Shown: positions 8,373-18,665 of the stretch, piece by piece | Layout: every line of letters starts with the position of its first letter | How positions within the stretch are numbered: the first letter of the stretch is position 1 | Assembly (NCBI RefSeq): GCF_036226405.1 | Contig: NZ_CP108464.1 | Location: forward strand, 6,386,001-6,450,000 | DNA from: Streptomyces sp. NBC_01260 | GTDB lineage: Bacteria > Actinomycetota > Actinomycetes > Streptomycetales > Streptomycetaceae | Length of the DNA stretch: 64,000 nucleotides | Reading direction: 5' to 3' | Made by a program: the position numbers and the translations under genes | The notes under the pieces: generated by a model | Databases searched by the model: none | The model's input: only the letters and a program-made list of their open reading frames with translations | What the model was told of the DNA's origin: nothing

Positions 8373-8394
8373 AAGTACATGCTTAGTGGTACTT
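8373..8394. promoter_or_regulatory. Inverted repeat in the bfr / oxidoreductase divergent region
   Basis: AAGTAC at 8373-8378 and GTACTT at 8389-8394 form a 6-10-6 inverted repeat in an AT-richer stretch between two divergent genes, about 75 bases from bfr and 60 from the other start. It could be an operator; the regulator is unknown. Confidence 0.3.
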
Positions 8395-8452
8395 GCCCGA
8401 AACGTCTCTGTGCTGGTCATGACCACCCCTGCCTGTCTGTCACCATGGAGTC

Positions 8453-9085
8453 ATGGGTCAGCCGGAAAGCCGGGAACACCGCGCATCAGAGCAGTCCGAG
8501 CTTCCGCCGGGACAGCGACTGCAGCGCGGCTGGCCGGTCACCCATTACGGGCCGGTGCCGAAGTTCAAGCCCGACCGTTGGGAATTCCGCGTTTTCGGGG
8601 CCACGGCCGACGGTGACAAGCACTGCTGGAACCATCAGGAATTCTCGGCGCTGCCCTTCTCCTCGGTCGTCGCCGATCTGCACTGCGTGACGAAATTCAG
8701 CATGCTCGGCGCCGAGTGGGGCGGGGTGCTCGTCCGCGACGTCGTGGCACTCGCGCCGCCCGCGCCCCATGTCACCCACGTGATGGTCTGGGCCGAGTAC
8801 GGATTCAGCTCGAACCTCAGGATCGACGACTTCACCGCCGAGCGGGCTCTGTTCGCCACCCACAAGGGCGGTGAGCTGCTCACCGCCGAGCACGGCTTCC
8901 CGCTCCGGCTGGTGGTTCCGCAGCTGTACGCCTGGAAGGGCCCCAAGTGGGTCCGGGGCATCGAGTACATGACCGCCGACCGCCGCGGCTTCTGGGAGGA
9001 GCGCGGCTATCACAACATCGGCGATCCGTGGAAGGAACAGCGCTACTCCTACCAGGAGGAGCCCGGGGACGGCCCCGAGCTCTGA
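8453..9085 (+). CDS. Sulfite oxidase-fold molybdopterin oxidoreductase
   Basis: A 210-residue protein with the molybdopterin-binding domain of the sulfite oxidase/YedY family. The Cys in DLHCVTKFS is the expected molybdenum ligand, followed by GVLVRDV, the HVMVWAEYGFSSNL stretch, HGFPLRLVVPQLYAWKGPKW and the C-terminal GFWEERGYHNIGDPW. No signal peptide or haem domain is seen, so it is a short cytosolic member; the electron partner and substrate are unknown. Convergent with the DUF4396 gene. Confidence 0.85.
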   Translation: MGQPESREHRASEQSELPPGQRLQRGWPVTHYGPVPKFKPDRWEFRVFGATADGDKHCWNHQEFSALPFSSVVADLHCVTKFSMLGAEWGGVLVRDVVALAPPAPHVTHVMVWAEYGFSSNLRIDDFTAERALFATHKGGELLTAEHGFPLRLVVPQLYAWKGPKWVRGIEYMTADRRGFWEERGYHNIGDPWKEQRYSYQEEPGDGPEL

Positions 9086-9114
9086 CCCCCGGCCCTGCCG
9101 GTCCCCGGGCCGCC

Positions 9115-9477
9115 TCAGTGGTGGTACTGGTGCACCACGGCGTGCCCCTTGCCGCGGCCGATCATCCACTTGTTGACCGGTGTGGTGACGACGAAGGCCA
9201 CGGCCAGCGAAAGGGTGAGCGTTCCCCAGAACAGCGCGTCCGCGAGTGTCGCGTCCATCGCACCGGGCCACAGGGTGATCAGCCCGTTGTCGATCAGCTC
9301 CATCACCGCGATGGAGAGCGTGTCGGCGGCGAGGGCGACGCGGAACGCCGTACGGAAGTCGACGCCGGCCTTCCGGATGGAGCGCAGGGTCAGCGTGTAG
9401 CCGAAGAAGAACGCCAGGACGATCGCGAGGACCATCGTCGCCATGTTGCCCCACCCGAACGCCGTGCCGATCACCAT
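9115..9477 (-). CDS. DUF4396 membrane protein
   Basis: A 120-residue protein with about three hydrophobic segments: N-terminal GNMATMVLAIVLAFFFGYTL, then ALAADTLSIAVMELIDNGLI, then ALFWGTLTLSLAVAFVVTTP. It ends in the family tail GKGHAVVHQYHH, whose histidines could bind metal. The conserved FRVALAADTLSIAVME stretch identifies DUF4396; biochemical function is unknown. A CsoR-like palindrome overlaps its Shine-Dalgarno, which suggests a copper-related role. It lies 45 bases downstream of endonuclease IV on the same strand, so it may have its own promoter or be read from upstream. Confidence 0.75.
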   Translation of the reverse strand: MVIGTAFGWGNMATMVLAIVLAFFFGYTLTLRSIRKAGVDFRTAFRVALAADTLSIAVMELIDNGLITLWPGAMDATLADALFWGTLTLSLAVAFVVTTPVNKWMIGRGKGHAVVHQYHH

Positions 9478-9481
9478 GCGT

Positions 9482-9498
9482 ATACCCCCCTGGGGTAT
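9482..9498 (-). promoter_or_regulatory. CsoR-type operator overlapping the DUF4396 ribosome binding site
   Basis: ATACCCC-CCT-GGGGTAT is a perfect 7-3-7 palindrome of the G-tract form bound by copper-sensing CsoR repressors (family knowledge). On the minus strand its AGGGGGG doubles as the Shine-Dalgarno seven bases before the ATG at 9477. Confidence 0.6.
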
Positions 9499-9522
9499 TC
9501 CGCATCCGTGGGCGGGATCGGA

Positions 9523-10380
9523 TCAGCTCCGGCCGCGCAGCTCCTTCAGCCGGGCCACGTCCGCCGCGTGGCCCTCCTTGCCGCCGGGTGTCTCGATGAT
9601 CAGCGGAACGCCCTCGGTGGCCGGATGGGAGAACAGCTCGCGGAACGGCTCCTCGCCGATGTGGCCCGCACCGATGTTCTCGTGCCGGTCCTTGTGGGCT
9701 CCGGCCACGTCCTTGGAGTCATTGGCGTGGATCAGCTTCAGCCGGTTCTCGCCGACCGTCTCCACCAGCAGGTCCAGCGTCTCGTTCATCCCGCCGGGAC
9801 CGGCCAGATCGTGTCCCGCCGCGAAGATGTGGCAGGTGTCGAGACAGATGCCGAGTTTCGGATGGGCGTCGAGTGCGTCGAAGTACGGGCCGAAGTCCCA
9901 GGTCCGTGAGCAGAGCGAGAACCCCTGACCGGCGGTCGACTCCAGCAGCAGGAACGGGTCGTCGTCGTGCGTCAGCTCGTCCAGCAGCGGCCGCATATGG
10001 GTGCGCACCTGGGCCAGCGCCTCCTCGCGGGGGCGGCCGTTGGTCGCCGAGCCGGTGTGCACCACGACGCCCAGGGCGCCGATCTCGCGGGCCCGGCGCA
10101 GGGAGTGGCGCAGTGAGTCCACGGACTTCTCGACGGTCGCCGCGGTGTGCGAGCCGAAATTGATCAGGTACGGGGCGTGGACGTACGCCGGCAGGGACCC
10201 GGCGGCGCACTCGGCGCGGAACCGCTCGTCCTGCGCCGGACTCCCGGCCGGGGTCGCCCATCCGCGCGGATTGGCGACGAAGACCTGGACGGCCTCCGCG
10301 CCCATCTCCCGGGCGTAGGGGAGGCCGGCCTTGGCGAGGCCGCCGGCCACCGGTACATGGCCGCCGACGGGGTTGCGCAT
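9523..10380 (-). CDS. nfo: Endonuclease IV (deoxyribonuclease IV, AP endonuclease)
   Basis: A 285-residue TIM-barrel AP endonuclease of base excision repair, cutting 5' to abasic sites with a trinuclear zinc centre. Metal-ligand motifs are present: His68 in VHAPYLINF, His108 in VVHTGS, the Glu in LLLESTAGQG, DTCH (CLDTCHIFAAG), HANDSK, the DRHENIG loop and the Glu in IIETPGG. The length matches the family. The gene stops 45 bases before the DUF4396 start and starts six bases from the kinase stop, so it is probably co-transcribed with the kinase. Confidence 0.95.
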   Translation of the reverse strand: MRNPVGGHVPVAGGLAKAGLPYAREMGAEAVQVFVANPRGWATPAGSPAQDERFRAECAAGSLPAYVHAPYLINFGSHTAATVEKSVDSLRHSLRRAREIGALGVVVHTGSATNGRPREEALAQVRTHMRPLLDELTHDDDPFLLLESTAGQGFSLCSRTWDFGPYFDALDAHPKLGICLDTCHIFAAGHDLAGPGGMNETLDLLVETVGENRLKLIHANDSKDVAGAHKDRHENIGAGHIGEEPFRELFSHPATEGVPLIIETPGGKEGHAADVARLKELRGRS

Positions 10381-10386
10381 ACGGAT

Positions 10387-12306
10387 CTAGAGCCCCTTGG
10401 TCTTGATGGTGATGGTGCTGCCCTCGGGGGCCCGGTCGCCGCCGTCGACGGACTGGCTCGCGATCGTGTCGCTGAAGGGGATGAACGGGCGGTCGACCTT
10501 GACCTTGAAGCCCGCGTCCTCCAGCTCGCTGCGGGCGTCGACGACGTCCTTGCCGGTGACGTCCGGGACATCGATCAGCTGCGGGCCCTTGGAGACCGTC
10601 AGCGTGATGGTGTCGCCCTCGGCGGCCTCCCGGCCCTCGGCCGGTGACTGCTCGGCGATGTCGCCCGCGTCCTCGGGGGAGTTCACCCGGTGGGGCAGCA
10701 CCTTGGCCTTCAGCCCCTCCTCGTCCAGCGCGTCGGTGGCGTCCTTGACGGAGAGGCCGGTGACATCGGGGACGTCGACCGGGCTGCCCTTGGAGACCAC
10801 GATCGCGATCGCGGTGTCCGGGTGGCGCTCGGCGCCCGCCTCGGGATCCGTCCGCACCACCTCACCGGCCCCCGCGTCCTCGCTGAACTCCTTGGTGGTC
10901 ATACCGGGCACCAGGCCCGCCTTCGTCAGCTTCTGCTTGGCCTCGGCCAGGGTGCTGCCCTGGACGTCGGGCACCTTCACGATCTCGGGCCCGCGCGAGA
11001 CGACGAGTGTCACCGAGCCGTTGCCCCGGATCCGGGCAGCCGACTTCGGGTCGCTGTCGATCACCTTGCCGCGGTCGACGGTGTCGCTGTAGGCGCGCTC
11101 GACGCCCTTCAGTTCGAGACCGGCGTCCGACAGCCGCCCCTTGGCCGCCTTCTCGCTCTGGCCGAGCACCGAGGGGACGTGGGTGAACTGGCCGGAGTTG
11201 ATGTACCAGACGCCGCCGCCGATCCCCAGGACCAGCAGCACGGCGACGACCGCCGCGACGATGCCGCGCCGCGGCCCGCCGAGGAGCCCGGTCCGGCGGT
11301 CCGGCTGTGCCGGCGGCAGCGGCGGGGGCATCTCCAGCCGGCTGGTGTGGTGGGCGGTGCCCTGGCCGGGCGGCAGCACCCGCGGGATCACGCTCGTGCG
11401 GTCCTCGGCGGCGTCGCGCACCTCGGCGAGGGCCTGCGGTGGTATGGCGTCCAGCTGGGTGTCGGTGAGGCCGGAGCGGGCCCGGCGGGACTCGGCGAGC
11501 AGTGCCACCGCGTCGAACGGCCGGACCTCGGGGTCACGCGCGGTGGCGCTCGCGACCAGTGCGTCGAGCTCGGGCGCGAGACCCGGGACGAGGGCCGAGG
11601 GGGCCGGGACGTCCTCGTTCAGATGCTGGTAGATGACCTGGGCGGGGGAGTCGCCGGTGTGCGGTTTGGCTCCGGTGAGCATCTCGTACAGCACCACACC
11701 GCACGCGTACACATCGGCGCGGGTGTCCGCGGTGCCGTGCTCGATCTGCTCGGGGGCGAGATAGGAGACGGTGCCCAGGACGGACCCGGTGGTGTTGGTG
11801 ACCGTGCCCACGGCCCGTACCAGGCCGAAGTCGGCGACCTTGACCCGGCCGTCGTCGCCTATGAGCACGTTCTCCGGCTTCATGTCCCGGTGCACGAAGC
11901 CCGCCCGGTGCGCGGCGCCGAGCGCGGCGAGCACCGGCTCCAGGATGTCCAGCGCGGCCCGCGGCTGCAGTGCGCCGCGCTCGCGCAGCACATCGCGCAG
12001 CGTGCAGCCCGCGACGTACTCCATCGCCAGGTAGACGTACTGGCCCTGGGCCCCCTGGTCGAAGACCCCGACCACATTGGGGTGCGCGAGCCCGGCCACC
12101 GACTTGGCCTCACGGATGAAGCGCTCGACGAACGAGGCGTCGGTCGCCAGCGCCGGGTGCATCACCTTGAGGGCGAGCGCCCGGTCGAGCCGGGTGTCCA
12201 TGGCCCGGTAGACCGTGGCCATGCCGCCCACGGCGATGAGGGCATCGACGCGGTAGCGGCCGTCGAGCAGCTGCCCGACGAGAGGGTCCTGGAGGGTCGT
12301 ATCCAC
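10387..12306 (-). CDS. PASTA-domain Ser/Thr protein kinase (PknB/PknL-like)
   Basis: A 639-residue membrane kinase. Residues about 18-275 are a Hanks-type kinase with glycine loop AVGGMATVY, Lys47, HRDMKPEN (Asp141) and ADFGL (Asp159). Residues 348-369 form a single transmembrane helix, followed by four extracellular PASTA repeats (about 372-639) that in this family sense muropeptides or lipid II. It should signal cell wall status into the cytoplasm. The Rv2175c-like DNA-binding protein at 18,203 is a family-known substrate of the related mycobacterial PknL. The upstream region has two weak hairpins but no clear promoter. Confidence 0.94.
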   Translation of the reverse strand: MDTTLQDPLVGQLLDGRYRVDALIAVGGMATVYRAMDTRLDRALALKVMHPALATDASFVERFIREAKSVAGLAHPNVVGVFDQGAQGQYVYLAMEYVAGCTLRDVLRERGALQPRAALDILEPVLAALGAAHRAGFVHRDMKPENVLIGDDGRVKVADFGLVRAVGTVTNTTGSVLGTVSYLAPEQIEHGTADTRADVYACGVVLYEMLTGAKPHTGDSPAQVIYQHLNEDVPAPSALVPGLAPELDALVASATARDPEVRPFDAVALLAESRRARSGLTDTQLDAIPPQALAEVRDAAEDRTSVIPRVLPPGQGTAHHTSRLEMPPPLPPAQPDRRTGLLGGPRRGIVAAVVAVLLVLGIGGGVWYINSGQFTHVPSVLGQSEKAAKGRLSDAGLELKGVERAYSDTVDRGKVIDSDPKSAARIRGNGSVTLVVSRGPEIVKVPDVQGSTLAEAKQKLTKAGLVPGMTTKEFSEDAGAGEVVRTDPEAGAERHPDTAIAIVVSKGSPVDVPDVTGLSVKDATDALDEEGLKAKVLPHRVNSPEDAGDIAEQSPAEGREAAEGDTITLTVSKGPQLIDVPDVTGKDVVDARSELEDAGFKVKVDRPFIPFSDTIASQSVDGGDRAPEGSTITIKTKGL

Positions 12307-12438
12307 GCAGCGAGTCTACGAGCCGACGCGGACACGCCCGACTGGCCGGGTGATACCGCGGCCTCGGAGGCTGTCGGGTGACCTGACGGCCAGGCGGTCA
12401 CCTCTCGTCGCGCACGCTTCCCGCGATACCGCTATGTC

Positions 12439-12467
12439 CTGATAGCTCCGCTACCGGGACCTATCAG
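12439..12467. terminator. Weak hairpin between thiG and the kinase gene
   Basis: CTGATAG at 12439-12445 pairs with CTATCAG at 12461-12467, with an inner TCC/GGA. A second hairpin, GACCGCG/CGCGGTC, lies at 12490-12510. Either could end the thiOSG transcript. The rest of the 288-base gap 12307-12594 shows nothing recognisable. Confidence 0.35.
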
Positions 12468-12594
12468 CACCTTGGAATCGCAGGCGCGGGACCGCGTCCG
12501 CTTCGCGGTCGCAGGTCACCCGCCGGCCTGGTACTGCAGCCGAGCCGTGACAGGGACACGCGATCCACCGCTGCCGGAGTTCCGGGTTCCGGGC

Positions 12595-14785
<2,191 letters not shown>

Positions 14786-14802
14786 GGGCGTCCAGCCCCT
14801 CC

Positions 14803-14890
14803 CTTCGCCGGCATGACCCGGATCAGGTTCGTACGGTCGGAGGCCGTCCAGCCTCCCTCTCAGCCCGGTGCGTCCGGGCTCCCGCGAGTG
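14803..14890 (-). promoter_or_regulatory. TPP riboswitch (THI element)
   Basis: On the minus strand the conserved CTGAGAGGGAGGC and the thi box CTGATCCGGGTCATGCCGGC are both present in the right order, with the outer stem CGGGAGCCCG...CGGGCTGAGA. The element ends about 18 bases before the thiO ATG, so it probably acts on translation initiation of thiO when thiamine pyrophosphate is bound. Confidence 0.95.
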
Positions 14891-15027
14891 TTCTACGTGG
14901 GCCACCCTAGACCCCGTCCCGCGGACCCGGAAAAGTGAGCCGTCACATGGGGTCCGGGCAGGGCGGTGGGTACGGCACGGTGGCGGACCACTTTCCTGAC
15001 GACCCATCAGATGATTAAGGTGGACGG

Positions 15028-16305
15028 GTGAGCGAGCAGCAGCGGGCAGAGCGGTCGGAGCGGCAGTCGGAGCCGGCGGGGCGGCGGGTGGTCGTCGTCG
15101 GCGCGGGCATGGCGGGTGTGCAGACGGCGGTGGCCCTGCGGGAGCGGGGCTTCACCGGCGCCGTCACACTGATCGGCGCCGAACCCCATCAGCCGTACGA
15201 CCGACCCCCGCTGTCCAAGGCGGTGCTGCTCGGCAAGGCCGAGGAATCCGCCTTCGACATCGACTTCGAGGCACTGGGCATCACGTTGCGGCTGGGCTGC
15301 GAAGTCACCGGCGTACGCGCCGGCGACCATGAGCTGGACACCTCCGCCGGGCCCGTTCCCTACGACGTCCTGGTCATCGCCACCGGCGCCGAACCCGTCG
15401 TGCTGCCCGGCTCCGAGGGCGTGCCTGGCGTCCATCTGCTGCGCACCCTGGACGACGCGGCGCGGCTGCGGCCCGTCCTGGACGCGCGGCACACCGTCGT
15501 GGTCGTCGGCGCGGGCTGGATCGGCGCCGAGTTCGCCACCGCGGCCCGCTCCGCGGGCTGCGAGGTCACCGTCGTCGAGGCCGCCGAACGCCCCCTCGCG
15601 GGCGCACTGCCCGCCGAGGTCGCGGCCCCGATGGCCGCCTGGTACGCGGAGAGCGGCGCCGGACTCCTCACCGGGGCACGGGTGGCCCGCGTCGAGCCCG
15701 GCAGTGTGGTCCTGGCGGACGGCCGCACCCTCCCGGCCGACGCGGTCGTCGTCGGGATCGGCGCACGGCCCGCCACCGGCTGGCTGGCCGGCTCCGGCAT
15801 CGCGCTGGGGCCCGACGGATCGGTGACCGCCGACGCGGCGCTGCGCACCTCGCTGCCCGATGTGTACGCCGTCGGCGACTGCGCCTCGTTCCCCTCCGCG
15901 CGCTTCGGGGCGCGCCTGCTCGTCCATCACTGGGACAACGCCCTGCAGGGACCGCGGACCGCGGCCGCCCACATCATCGGGGCGGCCGGCGGGGACGGGG
16001 CGGAGCCGCCCGCCTACGACCCCGTGCCCTATTTCTGGTCGGAGCAGTTCGGCCGGTTCGTGCAGTACGCGGGACACCATGACGGCGCGGACACCCTGCT
16101 GTGGCGCGGCGATCCGGCCGGTCCCGCCTGGTCGGTGTGCTGGCTGCGGGACGGCGTTCTGGTCGCGGTGCTCGCCGTCGGCCGGCCGCGCGATCTGATC
16201 CAGGGGCGCAAGCTCATCGAGGCGGGGACGCGGCTCGATCCGGAGCGGGCCGGTGACGCGTCCGTACCACTGAAGTCGGCGACCCGTCAGGAGACTCACG
16301 GATAG
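15028..16305 (+). CDS. Ferredoxin reductase-like FAD/NAD(P) oxidoreductase
   Basis: A 425-residue flavoprotein with FAD motif VVVVGAGMAGVQTAVALRERG (residues about 21-41), the YDRPPLSKAVL stretch, VIATGAEP, an NAD motif VVVVGAGWIGAEFATAARSAG (about 157-177) and DVYAVGDCASF with HHWDNALQG. These match the rubredoxin/ferredoxin reductase (BphA4-like) family that passes electrons from NAD(P)H to a ferredoxin. The C-terminal reductase domain is present. No P450 or ferredoxin gene is adjacent, so its partner is unknown. Divergent from thiO. Confidence 0.88.
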   Translation: MSEQQRAERSERQSEPAGRRVVVVGAGMAGVQTAVALRERGFTGAVTLIGAEPHQPYDRPPLSKAVLLGKAEESAFDIDFEALGITLRLGCEVTGVRAGDHELDTSAGPVPYDVLVIATGAEPVVLPGSEGVPGVHLLRTLDDAARLRPVLDARHTVVVVGAGWIGAEFATAARSAGCEVTVVEAAERPLAGALPAEVAAPMAAWYAESGAGLLTGARVARVEPGSVVLADGRTLPADAVVVGIGARPATGWLAGSGIALGPDGSVTADAALRTSLPDVYAVGDCASFPSARFGARLLVHHWDNALQGPRTAAAHIIGAAGGDGAEPPAYDPVPYFWSEQFGRFVQYAGHHDGADTLLWRGDPAGPAWSVCWLRDGVLVAVLAVGRPRDLIQGRKLIEAGTRLDPERAGDASVPLKSATRQETHG

Positions 16306-16356
16306 CGGACGTTGACGTCCGGTATGTGGACTGCCTCTTGGAGGAAGAGGGAGATT

Positions 16357-16371
16357 GATGCACTGTGCATC
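16357..16371. promoter_or_regulatory. Perfect palindrome upstream of the PNGase A-like gene
   Basis: GATGCAC-T-GTGCATC is a perfect 7-1-7 palindrome 40 bases before the start codon, next to an unusually AT-rich run (16371-16400). The position suits a repressor operator; the regulator is unknown. Confidence 0.4.
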
Positions 16372-16411
16372 TTTTGAAGTGATCATTTTTCGTACTCTTC
16401 GAAGGACGCAT

Positions 16412-18160
16412 ATGTTTCGGCACAGATGGACCCGCGCGCTGCGCGGAATCTCCATGGCCTCGGCGTCGGTCGCCCTCGTCGGAGGCGCACTGGCCGCCCC
16501 GGCCCAGGCGGACACCGCCCCCAAGCCCGGTTCCAACCCCGCCGTCGACTACCAGGACCCGGTCGATGCGACTCCGCCGGTCTCCCGCCCGGACACCGAG
16601 CACTGTTCGGTGACGGCCGTCGACCACGACTTCGGCTACACCCTCGGCGGCCCGCCGTACACCACCACGCTCACCCCGCCCAAGAAGTGCGAGGGCCCCT
16701 GGAACAAGGTCGTCCTCGACTGGTCGGGCAGTGTGAAGGGCCGCCAGTACGACCGCCTCGCCGCGGTCTTCATCGGCGGCGCGGAGGTCTTCCGCACCAG
16801 CACGGCCGAGCCCGACGACGACGGCATCAGCTGGCACGTCGCCAAGGACATCACCGACTTCACGCCGCTCCTCAAGGACCCCCAGAAGCTCCAGCTCGAA
16901 CTGGGCAACGTTGTCAACGAGACGTACACCGGCGTGTACAGGATCAAGCTGAAGATCACGTACTACCAGGCCGACCGGCGTCACCCGGCCGCCACCACGG
17001 CCGACCGCGTCGTCCCCCTCGGTGACACCGGTTCCGACAGCGCTCCCTGGATGAGTGTCGGCAACGGCGGCTCCACCCGCACCGACGTCACCTTCCCGCG
17101 CAATCTGACTGACGCGCGCCTGGAGGTCTACGCCCGCGGCGGCGGCTGCGACGAGCAGTGGTTCGACGCGGTCCCCAGTGACCTGGCGGAAACCGCCCCC
17201 GACTACCTCTGTGGCGGCGGCCCCTACCGCGAGGTGCAGGTCACGGTGGACGGGCAGCCCGCGGGCCTCGCCCAGCCGTACCCCGTGGTGTACTCCGGCG
17301 GCATCGTGCCGACCCTGTGGCGCCCGATCCCGGCCATCGACCAGTTCGGGACCGAGGCGTACGACATCGACCTCACCCCCTTCGCGGGTCTGCTGGCCGA
17401 CGGCAAGCCGCACGCCATCGGCATCACCCCCTACGGAGCGGCCGACAGCTGGAACGTCGACGGTTCGCTCTTCGTCGGCACGGACGCGCACAAGGCGCGC
17501 ACGAGCGGCGGGGTGACCACCAACACCCTCAGCCACACGCCGGTCGTGAAGACCGTCCAGACCCCGGGCCGGAACGGCTCCACGGACGTCTCCGTGTCGA
17601 CCGGCCGCTCCTGGAAGATCTCGGGATACGTCGAGACCTCGAAGGGCCGGGTCACCACCACCGTCGAGCAGAAGTTCGCGTACACCAACACGGACAACGT
17701 CTCCGCCACCGGCAGCCACCAGGTGATGCACCAGCGTGACCACGGTTCCACCACGGTGACGACCCAGGCCCGCGGACGCACGGACGCGCAGCGCAGCACC
17801 TGGTCCTACCCCATCGACGTGGACCTGGACATCCCGTTGTACGGCGACTACAACAACTACGACATGAAGGCGGCCGTCACCCAGCGCCGCGTGATCGTCG
17901 ACACGTCCCGGAAGGGCTCCGCGCGCGGGTGGCGCACGGACGCGGTCACCGACGACACCGTGGACTCGGCCGGCAGCATCGCCCGCACGGCCGGCGTCGT
18001 CCAGTCGGCCGATGGGGCCTCCACCGAGAATTACCGGGGCACCACGGACACCGGGGCCTGCTACTCGCGCTCCCTGAGGACCGCCCACGGCTGGGTCACG
18101 GCCGACCGGCAGCACCACTGCCGCGTCGCCGACGTGGCACGCGAGGCCCTGAAGGGCTGA
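16412..18160 (+). CDS. Secreted peptide-N-glycosidase A-like amidase
   Basis: A 582-residue exported protein. The Sec signal is MFRHRWTRALRGISMASASV followed by a hydrophobic core and APAQA before ADT. The body resembles the PNGase A family (peptide-N4-(N-acetyl-beta-glucosaminyl)asparagine amidase A): the KVVLDWSGSVKGRQYDRLAA stretch, GGAEVFRTSTAEP, GISWHVAKDITDF, ELGNVVNETYTGVYRI, ARGGGCDEQWF, PYREVQVTVDG and GGIVPTLWRPIPAIDQFG. Known family members release N-glycans from glycopeptides; activity of this one is inferred. ATG 16412 has GAAGGA upstream and begins the signal peptide; an earlier in-frame ATG at 16355 would bury it. Confidence 0.8.
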   Translation: MFRHRWTRALRGISMASASVALVGGALAAPAQADTAPKPGSNPAVDYQDPVDATPPVSRPDTEHCSVTAVDHDFGYTLGGPPYTTTLTPPKKCEGPWNKVVLDWSGSVKGRQYDRLAAVFIGGAEVFRTSTAEPDDDGISWHVAKDITDFTPLLKDPQKLQLELGNVVNETYTGVYRIKLKITYYQADRRHPAATTADRVVPLGDTGSDSAPWMSVGNGGSTRTDVTFPRNLTDARLEVYARGGGCDEQWFDAVPSDLAETAPDYLCGGGPYREVQVTVDGQPAGLAQPYPVVYSGGIVPTLWRPIPAIDQFGTEAYDIDLTPFAGLLADGKPHAIGITPYGAADSWNVDGSLFVGTDAHKARTSGGVTTNTLSHTPVVKTVQTPGRNGSTDVSVSTGRSWKISGYVETSKGRVTTTVEQKFAYTNTDNVSATGSHQVMHQRDHGSTTVTTQARGRTDAQRSTWSYPIDVDLDIPLYGDYNNYDMKAAVTQRRVIVDTSRKGSARGWRTDAVTDDTVDSAGSIARTAGVVQSADGASTENYRGTTDTGACYSRSLRTAHGWVTADRQHHCRVADVAREALKG

Positions 18161-18202
18161 GTCCGGGTATCGGCTGTCAGTCCGGGATGGCAGGCTTGTC
18201 CC

Positions 18203-18568
18203 GTGACCGAGATTGACGCAAAGATCGATGCTCTCGTCCCTGCCTGGCTCCACCTTCCCGATATCGCCGAATTGTTCGGTATCGAGGTGACGCGTGTGCG
18301 GCAGCTGGTCAAGGAGGGCCAGCTCATCGCCGTACGACGTGGTGAGAACCGGGCCCTCCAGGTGCCTGCCGCCTTCATCGACGGCGACAAGGTGGTCAAG
18401 GGTCTTTCGGGGACCCTGACGCTCCTGAGGGACGACGGCTACTCCGACGCGGAGATGCTGGAATGGCTCTTCACTCCCGACCCGAGCCTGCCGGGCACGC
18501 CCGCGCAGGCGCTGAGTGAGAATCGCGGCACGGAGGTGAAGCGCCGGGCCCAGGCGCTCGCCGTCTGA
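18203..18568 (+). CDS. Rv2175c-like DNA-binding protein
   Basis: A 121-residue protein with an N-terminal winged helix-turn-helix ([26 protein letters not shown], about residues 16-42) and a C-terminal helical region ([26 protein letters not shown]) typical of the Rv2175c family. In Mycobacterium tuberculosis the relative is a DNA-binding substrate of the kinase PknL. Start is GTG at 18203. It stands alone ahead of a very strong terminator. Its DNA targets are unknown. The nearby PASTA kinase at 10,387-12,306 is a candidate partner. Confidence 0.82.
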   Translation: MTEIDAKIDALVPAWLHLPDIAELFGIEVTRVRQLVKEGQLIAVRRGENRALQVPAAFIDGDKVVKGLSGTLTLLRDDGYSDAEMLEWLFTPDPSLPGTPAQALSENRGTEVKRRAQALAV

Positions 18569-18582
18569 CCGACAGCCGTACG

Positions 18583-18617
18583 GGGGATGCGGGCCGCACG
18601 GTGCGGCCCGCATCCCC
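18583..18617 (+). terminator. Very strong terminator after the Rv2175c-like gene
   Basis: GGGGATGCGGGCCGCAC (18583-18599) and GTGCGGCCCGCATCCCC (18601-18617) are exact reverse complements, a 17-bp stem 14 bases past the stop codon. Confidence 0.85.
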
Positions 18618-18665
18618 TCCGCACCACCTACCGAATGCCATCGCTTTCCCGGGGGGAACCGCACC

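Noticed and set aside
9092..9112. Terminator between the sulfite-oxidase-like and DUF4396 genes
   Set aside because: The stem GGCCC/GGGCC is only five bases around an 11-base loop, too weak to call.
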